A program made the translations under genes and the position numbers. This document shows positions 57,001 through 64,000 of a DNA stretch of 64,000 bases, one piece after another. This DNA comes from Sternotherus odoratus (Eukaryota; Chordata; Testudines; Kinosternidae): NCBI GenBank assembly GCA_032164245.1, contig JAVMKO010000006.1, forward strand, positions 36,916,319 to 36,980,318. The letters run 5' to 3'. The notes below the pieces were generated by a model. That model made no database searches. It was not told where the DNA came from and saw only the letters and a list, made by a program, of their open reading frames with translations. Position 1 is the stretch's first letter. Every line of letters starts with the position of its first letter.

Positions 57001-58439
57001 ATCCAGTTTTGGTTCGGCATCTAGGCTTTGGAAATTTTCTTTAAAACACTAACTGTGTGGGGGTCTGGATACCGGATACACCTGTCTCAGAGTGCAGTGT
57101 AGCCACACTCTCTGAGGATGCACAGAGCTCAGTTTCAAACTCATGGAGGATAAAGTAGGAGAACCCTGGGCTGTGCACTTCACCATGGTTGGAGATCAGG
57201 CTGAGCAAGAATTTTGCCACTTTTAGGGCTTAATTGTTATTGATTGTTTTTACAGTGCCCCAATGCATGCTGGGAACATTACAAATCAAGTGAGACCCAG
57301 GCCCTGCCCTGAAGGGCTTAGACAGGACACAAGTGAGACATAAACAAGTGAGTCCAGGGTTCACTTTGCCCAGAGAACACGTTAAAACACACCACTGGGT
57401 TTCAAATGTACTAGATACAACATTGTAGAGAACACATTTCAAACATACACATGGATCCTAATCTAGACAAGTCCAAAGATCTATTTTACATTAACACAAA
57501 GGATGACACTTCACAGGGTTTCGCCTGGTCTTGTCCAGCATGTGTCAAGCTGATCTGAGGGGCCACTAGACACAAGTGAAGTATGGCTGAGCAGAGGGCT
57601 GAGTAGAAAGTGACCTAATCTCCTGAAGGCCAGTGGAACCATCTAGTAGTTGCATCAGAAGTGCCTGAAGAGCTGAGGTGAAGCCTGGTGGAGTCTATCC
57701 ACAGTCAGATACCTTGCTGTTAATTCCATATTGTGGGGGTTCTCTCCATGAACACATGGCCTATCTCTGCCTGTCAACTTCCCAGAAACGGTAAGATAAG
57801 CAGTCAGGGCTGTTCAGTGTTTAGAGGAGAGGAGGCCTCTAAAGAAGAGACACAGGAAGAAGTTGGGATTGTGCTGTAGCACTGCTGTCCTCTCGGACTC
57901 TGTGCCAACCCGAATGCCCCAGTGTGGTGTGTTTCAGGGAGTGGTGCAACTCAGCAAGGGGTCCTCTCCCTCCTGAGTTAATGATGATCCTCCAGCATGG
58001 TGCTAGGGAGAAACGTGCTAGGATAGGTGCACACTTTTGGGGGGAGGTATAAAACCACGTGCTATCAGGCTACCCCAAAGGCTCACTCATTGAATCTCCC
58101 ATGGCACTTTTTGTAACATAGGGAGCTACAGCGCTGGGGCCAAAAGTGTGACTGTTTGAATCTCGCTTGAAGGAATAGAGTTTAAAGGTGGCTAATGGAA
58201 GATGCCATGAGCCCTTTCTCTTCTCAGCCTTGCGCAACTGCTCAGGTGCCAGCTACAGTCATTGGCTCTTAATCTGTAGCACAATGAGCACATGCGGTTT
58301 CTCTGTATATGCCTCTCCTAAACTCCTACTGGCATTTTTAAGCTCAGTGCCCAGGACTACAGGACGCCACACACAGTATCTTAAGGATGAAGAACAATTG
58401 TAATTTTTCTTGTGTTTGAGAAGAGGACGTGGCTATGTA

Positions 58440-58690
58440 ACTAAGATCTGTCCACATTGCTGTAAATGAGAAGCAGTTCCACTGAAAGCATGGTGTTACC
58501 CCAGCACGAGGAGGAGGATCGGGCCCACCAAAGCATATTCACACGAGAAGGCAGACCTAGGCCTGTATGTACAAGCTTAACTTTGGCATTTCCAGATGGT
58601 GTTTTGGCTGCATAGACCGTAAGATCTTCCAGGCAGAGACTGGTTCTCTCCCTGTGTGTGTACAGCACCAGCAGGGTGATACCACAACTG
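58440..58690 (+). repeat. L2-like LINE 3' tail fragment
   Basis: gatcttccaggcagagactg then gtgtgtacagcaccagcagg, the L2-type end. Weaker similarity upstream. Confidence 0.4.
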
Positions 58691-60990
58691 GGGCTGCTTG
58701 CTGCTGCTGTAATAAAAAGACACCAACAGGAGCACTCCAGTAACAAAGAGTGGGGCCAATTCCAGTGTGTTTTGTTAACATTCTCAGCTGCAATGGAAGT
58801 GGGAGGGGCCACACACCCATCAGGCAGGACAAAAATACAAAGGGACAGATCGAGATTAGAAATACAGGCAGCAGGAAACATCACCATTTGATTCAGCTTG
58901 GCGTAAACCGAGCTAACCGGGCTGGCTAAAAGTAATCCCAAACTCCAGTACTCACCAAGAAGAGTCTGAAGGGCCAGAGTGGGTAGGTGTAGTGCAGTAG
59001 GTGAAGTTTAGACAGGAGATTGCCCTGTGATCTGGCAAGGAAAGAGGCTAATGCACTGCTGGGAAGCATATGCCAAGACCTCACCCAAGGAACAAAGAGG
59101 GGAGTATCTGTCCTCTACACAGCTCAGGTACAAGTCCTCTGGGAACACTGCATGCAGGCCCTGAATTGAAGCAAGTCCTTCACTGAATGGAGGCCTCAAT
59201 TCTGGGCATGTCCTTACCCCAGGAATAGTGACAGATTGGACCGTTCGGGATCAGGAGATAGACATTGTGTCCTGGCGCGGACAGCGAACGGAGCCCATTG
59301 TTCTCTGGTAGATGACAGGGCCCAGGACTGTCAGGATGTGCATGCTCCAACAGCTGGCCTGGCGACGGGGCTCAGTTTGGTAACATGGATCGGTCAGGTG
59401 AGTTGTGGAGCACCGTGGCTCAGGCTTGGCTGAATACAGGCGTCAAGCCAGGAAAGGACAAGAGTAATTTGCATCTGCACCAGGACTTCTCTCTTGGTTT
59501 TGGTGCACCCAATGGTTAGGATGCAGGGCAAGAGTGACAATGTGCTTTTTATATCCATATATAGGCCCTAGGACCTACTGCAATACCACCCAATCACAGG
59601 GGAAAGATAGAGGGCAGCCAAAAGGCAGGATGAATTAATTCTGACAAAGAGGAATCAGACACAGCTTTTAGAGATCTATCAGGAAAAAGAGAAGTGCTAC
59701 AGAAAAAAATACCTCCATTAAGATCTGAGGAGGGGTGTATGTGAAATTAACCATGACTTTAAAATGGGCTGCGATATTGACCTGCATTTTAAAAAGTCTG
59801 TACTCAACAAAATCTGGGAAGAAAAATGTATAAAAATAAAGCAACTAAAGGGAAGTCTGAACACACACCAGTCAGCTGGTCCCGTTGACATGCACCCCAG
59901 GGCATGATGAAAATTAACTATTGAAGATACTGGGCCATCCACAATTTTTTTTTCCCAACTCAGGTCATGGAAAGTTGGGGAAGTATCAGAGGATTAGAGA
60001 GAAGGAAATTCCTCAGCCAGAGGAAGTTGTGAGCAGGACCGTTACGAGCACAGAGATTTAGATTTTTAAGAGCATCTTGGTCCCTGCAGGATAGGACAGC
60101 TCACTGGGTGGCGTCTCCTGCTGGCCATCTGGGAATTGGCTCTTTTCCAGCTGCAGCATCCTCTGCAGGCCGGTGCCTCACCTGTCACTAGCCCCCCCAT
60201 GTCCCTCCTGGACCCCAGTGCCCCTCTATCTGGGGTGCTTCCCCCTGGCAGTGCCCCCACTTTCTCTGGGTCTCCCCTCCCCGGGGAACCCCCAACCCTT
60301 CTTCCCCACCTTGTCTCAGTCTATGGCTCCTGCCAGTCACTGTTCTCTCTAAGCTGTGTGCATGTGTTCGCGTACACAGACCCTAAACCCTATACACACG
60401 GCAAAACACTGTGTGTACAAAAATTTGCACAGAAGTAATTTTTTGCGCACATGGCCTGTCAAAAATGAGAGAGACCATTGCAGCCAGTCAACAAGCCCCC
60501 GCTCCCTGGGGCGGACTACAGTGTAAAAGCCACTCATCGTAGGTAAGGGGGGTTTGTACCTGCTGCTGCCTTCCCCTGAAGCCCAGTACCCTTTCAGGCA
60601 GCAACCTGGGAGGTTGCCAGGCCTGAGCTGCCCCTTCCCCAGCACTGCTCTACCCTCAGTACCCTTCGCTCCTTCAGGCGGCCAGGCCCATCTCCCCCTA
60701 AGACTGGAGGGAGACTGTTTTAGCTTCTGGCCCACAGCCCTCTTATAAGGGCCAGCTGGGCCCTGATTGGGGCAGGACTACAGCTGTGGCAACTTCCCCA
60801 ATCAGCCTTTCTGCTGCTTTCCCCAGCCACAACCCTCTGCAGTGCTGCCTTTAACCCCTGTTTACAGCCGCCCCACCACAGTCCCATTTTCAAAGTCCTT
60901 ATTGAAAACAAGACTGAGGTGATTTGAGTTTTACCCCTAACTTCTATCTCTAGGAAAATAATGGAACAAACATTGAGGAGAGTAACGAAT

Positions 60991-61320
60991 GTCTAGACCA
61001 GGGGTCAGCAACCTTTCAGAAGTGGTGTGCCGAGTCTTCATGTATTCACTCCAATTTAAGGTTTCACAGGCCAATAATACATTTTAACGTTTTTAGAAGG
61101 TCTCTTTCGATAAGTCTTTAAACTATTGTTGTATGTAAAGTAAATAAGATTTTTAAAATGTTTAAGAAGCTTCATTTAAAATTAAATTAAAATGCGGAGC
61201 CCCCTCCCACCCACCCTCGACCAGTGGCCAGGAGCTGGGCAGTGTGAGTGCCACTGAAAATACGATCATGTGCCACCTTCGGCACATGTGCCATAGTTTA
61301 GACAGGGGTAGGCAACCTGT
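60991..61320. mobile_element. hAT-type element lacking its right terminus
   Basis: Left end caggggtcagcaacctttc at 60999, AT-rich middle, right part gtgccaccttcggcacatg then tgccata at 61295. The expected last 16 bases are missing. Flanking 8-mers gtctagac (60991-60998) and gtttagac (61296-61303) match at 7 of 8, and aggggtaggcaacct follows at 61304-61318. Confidence 0.65.
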
Positions 61321-64000
61321 CACAGCTGTACTCAGCCATGCAGAGACCTCCCTCACACTCTTGCCTTGACCATGGTCCCCGCGGTGGTGGGGAAAGCAGG
61401 AGCGAGGCACCCAATGTTCCCTGCTGCAGGAAAGTGGGTGGGAGTAACCACTCCCCAAGAAGGGGCTCAGTAATTTATACCTCCAGCACCAGGAGAGATG
61501 GAGGAGGAACAGTCACTCCTGACTCCCAGTTCATTCCCTGCTCCTGGGGCAGTGTGAGAGCGTTGCCTCTTACTTTGATTTGGCCCTAAACATATCTAGT
61601 AGATAGAGCCACAAACAACAAGAAGCAAGACAATGTGCAAAAAACATGTGATGGGATTACACAGTAATCCTGATATTTTGTGAAATGGTCACAGTGCAAG
61701 TTACTAGGAGATAAGAGAAAGAGAACCTGCTAGAAAAACGAGCTCCTTCCTTGGGTTTCCTTTTGATGGAGAAGACTTTCTAATGTTGCCCAGTGAGGAA
61801 ATCCTCCTGTTCCTTCTATGAGCAGCTACTTCAGCAAAGCATGGGACATCCTTACAATGAGGAAGCTTGCTGCCCTAAAGAATTAATATCCATATTATCT
61901 CATTACCTGGGCACCTGAGAATATTTTTACGGAGTCCAGTATACCTAAAAAATGCGTTCTGAACATAAATTTTTGGCTGGAGGAAGTCAGTGGATTGAAT
62001 GCATCTGCAGATTAATAAAACCCTTGAGAACGGAGAGTCACAAAATAGGAATTTGTTTTACTTGGCCATGACCAGGCTTTCGTTAGCACCACCCCTGGCA
62101 CATGTAATGCCACTCAAGCAGGTCCACCTTCTCATTTAATTTCTCCCCAAGCCTCACTTCCACTGCAATGCCTACAAGAAACTAACCAGCAATTCATGGC
62201 TAGGTACAGGGACAGTCAGGCTCCAGGGATAGTTTCCATAATAAAAATGAAAAATATAAGGCACTAAGAAGAGGTATTCCAGACACTCCATTTTTTTCTT
62301 GCCTACTAGATCACTTCTCCTCCCCACAATTCAGCGGTTTTTAACTCAGCTCTTTGGGGCAGGGTCTACATCTTCCTATGTGCCCATACAGCAACTAATA
62401 CATTTCCGGCACTGCTATAATAATAATTAGTTTGGATACAAGCATGAGGATGAAAACTGTCTGAAGGACCATAGGCAAACGGGAACGAACACACCCATTA
62501 CAGCAAGGGTGAAACAACTCAACTGGACAAAAAAATGAATATGAATTTAGAACTAAACAAGCATTTTACTTGAGAAATGGTAAAGCAGCGAATTCCTCAC
62601 AGACCAATTAAAACACAAGTGTCAAGAGACACCAAGTGCCCTGAGAAATACTCAAAATAATATTGTTACTAATCCAGATGCCTGCTTACTTTCATCTCAC
62701 TCGTACACTTCCTACACTTCTAAAAGCAGAGAGGAAGTTAACAAACACTTATCTGAGATTTCACTGTCCAGACATGCCCCATGAGTTATTGGAAAATGAT
62801 CTCTCTGTTGAGGCGATGAACAGGATATTTTAAAAGTACCTTACGGCATAGCCCCACCGTTGATGAACAGACTATTTTATTTTATACAATTCTTTAACAA
62901 AAATGCTGGTTCCCAATTAACGGATACCTGGAACTGCTCCATATGCCCTGGAAGTTTACGTCCAACTATGTGTGCAGCCACGACCTGCGTTTGTGCCTTA
63001 GGTTGGCTTATTTTACCCTTCAATAAGGGCATAAAATCATTCCATGTTTTAGCAAGCAGGAAGAATTTCTCCCTGGTCTGGTCTTTACCAATCACAGGGT
63101 ACTTACACAGGAAAGAGATGATCTCATAATATTAATATTCCTTAAGGTAGCAGAATGAATTGCATATTTATACAGCAATTCCAACTCTAGATTCCAGAAA
63201 GGCCATTGATTACCAGACCTCAACAGCCATGATCTTGAATAATGGTTATGAGTCCAAAAACTTGGACTTCAAAAAATTAAATGTGCTGCCACGTGTCATT
63301 TTCTTTTATTATGGCTCCTCTAGCTCAAAAGGATTAATTCCAGCAACTGTACTTCTGGGGGGCTGGGGGAAACAGGAATAACAATCACCTCCCAGATTCT
63401 GTGTTTCACCTCCTAAGAAGTCCCCTGTGGCCCATTCTCATGGGCTTCAACTCATTTAGACATTGGAACTTTAGAATTAGGTATTGAGTCTGCATAGCCA
63501 GGGATTCTTTAGACCTTTTCAAGTTGAATTATCCTCCTTTAGCCCTGCATTTTTGAAAACAGTCTTGCACAACTAGAATATACTTAACCTCTATTTTTCT
63601 GAATAAACACTATTAGTATGAACTCCCCTCTTCATCCCTCTGCAATTAATTACTTTCTCCCAATTCTTCCAGACTCAATCTCAGTTAAACGTCTAACAAC
63701 TGCAGGGTGATATGAAAATGTATTTTGACGGGTGGCAGATAAAAAAAATCTTTATAATTCTGTATCTGAAAAATAAATAAATCCATCAGTGGTTTGGAGT
63801 TTCACAACTTAACTGTCTAACAGCACTGTTGGATCCATTATCAGAATGGTGCAGATACTGCCCATGCCCTTGCAAACAGCACTGATCTCTATGGAACCAC
63901 AAATTCTAGATCCCCCATTTGAATACATCTCTTTTCCTACAGTCCACTTTGTACCTGCTCTAATATAATTAAATTGTTTACTCACTATACAAATGTTATT

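Larger units (their letters stand above)
41112..64000. other. Putative VSX2 intron (splits the homeodomain), no exon found
   Basis: Both strands were searched for the first part of the homeodomain (the K-R-R-H-R-T-I-F-T segment through D-R-I-Q) and none was found, so the preceding exon probably lies beyond the window. This makes the intron at least 22.9 kb. It carries a candidate enhancer, a minisatellite, nested CR1 copies and gypsy and L2-like relics. From about 62 to 64 kb the sequence is AT-rich, and I recognise nothing definite in it. Confidence 0.55.

Noticed and set aside
58441..58941. Open frame of 166 codons (-)
   Set aside because: Overlaps an L2-like tail read backwards and has no recognised domain.
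62860..63129. Open frame of 89 codons, and 72 on the opposite strand, in AT-rich DNA
   Set aside because: No conserved motif and no splice context. Could be an old LINE, but nothing supports a gene.
41112..64000. VSX2 exon with the first part of the homeodomain
   Set aside because: Searched on the minus strand for the helix 1-2 codons and a donor following D-R-I-Q; nothing matched.

Overview
This is a vertebrate nuclear-genome window: long introns with consensus GT..AG junctions, and many decayed interspersed repeats. The repeats include CR1 LINEs, L2-like LINE tails, MIR-like SINEs, hAT and other TIR elements, a solo LTR, a Ty3/gypsy relic, and a repeat family with the core GGTGCCACAAGGACTCC. 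That mixture, together with gene content and order, suggests a sauropsid, most probably a turtle. The species cannot be fixed from sequence alone.

Layout. About 1.26-11.84 kb, plus strand: the ten 3'-terminal coding exons of ABCD4, the lysosomal cobalamin transporter. They encode about 303 codons, the end of the membrane domain and the whole ATP-binding domain. About 13.19-30.35 kb, minus strand: a complete 14-exon acetyl-CoA synthetase of the mitochondrial ACSS1 type. All phases join into one open frame of 682 codons from a well-placed ATG to TAA. About 39.16-41.11 kb, minus strand: the last two coding exons of VSX2 (CHX10), carrying the end of the homeodomain, the CVC domain and the OAR motif. 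The rest, 41.1-64.0 kb, is most simply read as the VSX2 intron that splits the homeodomain, because no upstream VSX2 exon was found before the window ends.

ABCD4 and VSX2 are neighbours in human 14q24, also tail to tail, but without an acetyl-CoA synthetase between them. In human 20p11 the paralogue VSX1 lies next to ACSS1 on the same strand. The gene between ABCD4 and VSX2 here therefore looks like the other half of an ancient VSX-ACSS duplication, kept intact in this animal and absent from the mammalian locus. This is the main biological finding.

Non-coding content. The ABCD4 and ACSS1-like genes converge with only about 1.35 kb between stop codons, and their poly(A) signals predict overlapping 3' UTRs. 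Within the putative VSX2 intron, 42.08-42.72 kb lacks recognisable repeats and has clustered TAATTA-type sites, making it a candidate retinal enhancer. The VSX2 3' region (34-44 kb) holds several degenerate GC-rich tandem arrays and a Z-DNA-prone run. The 45-58 kb part of the intron is largely nested LINE and gypsy debris.

The three genes share no obvious pathway (cobalamin export, acetate activation, retinal transcription control). Their proximity is best explained by conserved synteny.
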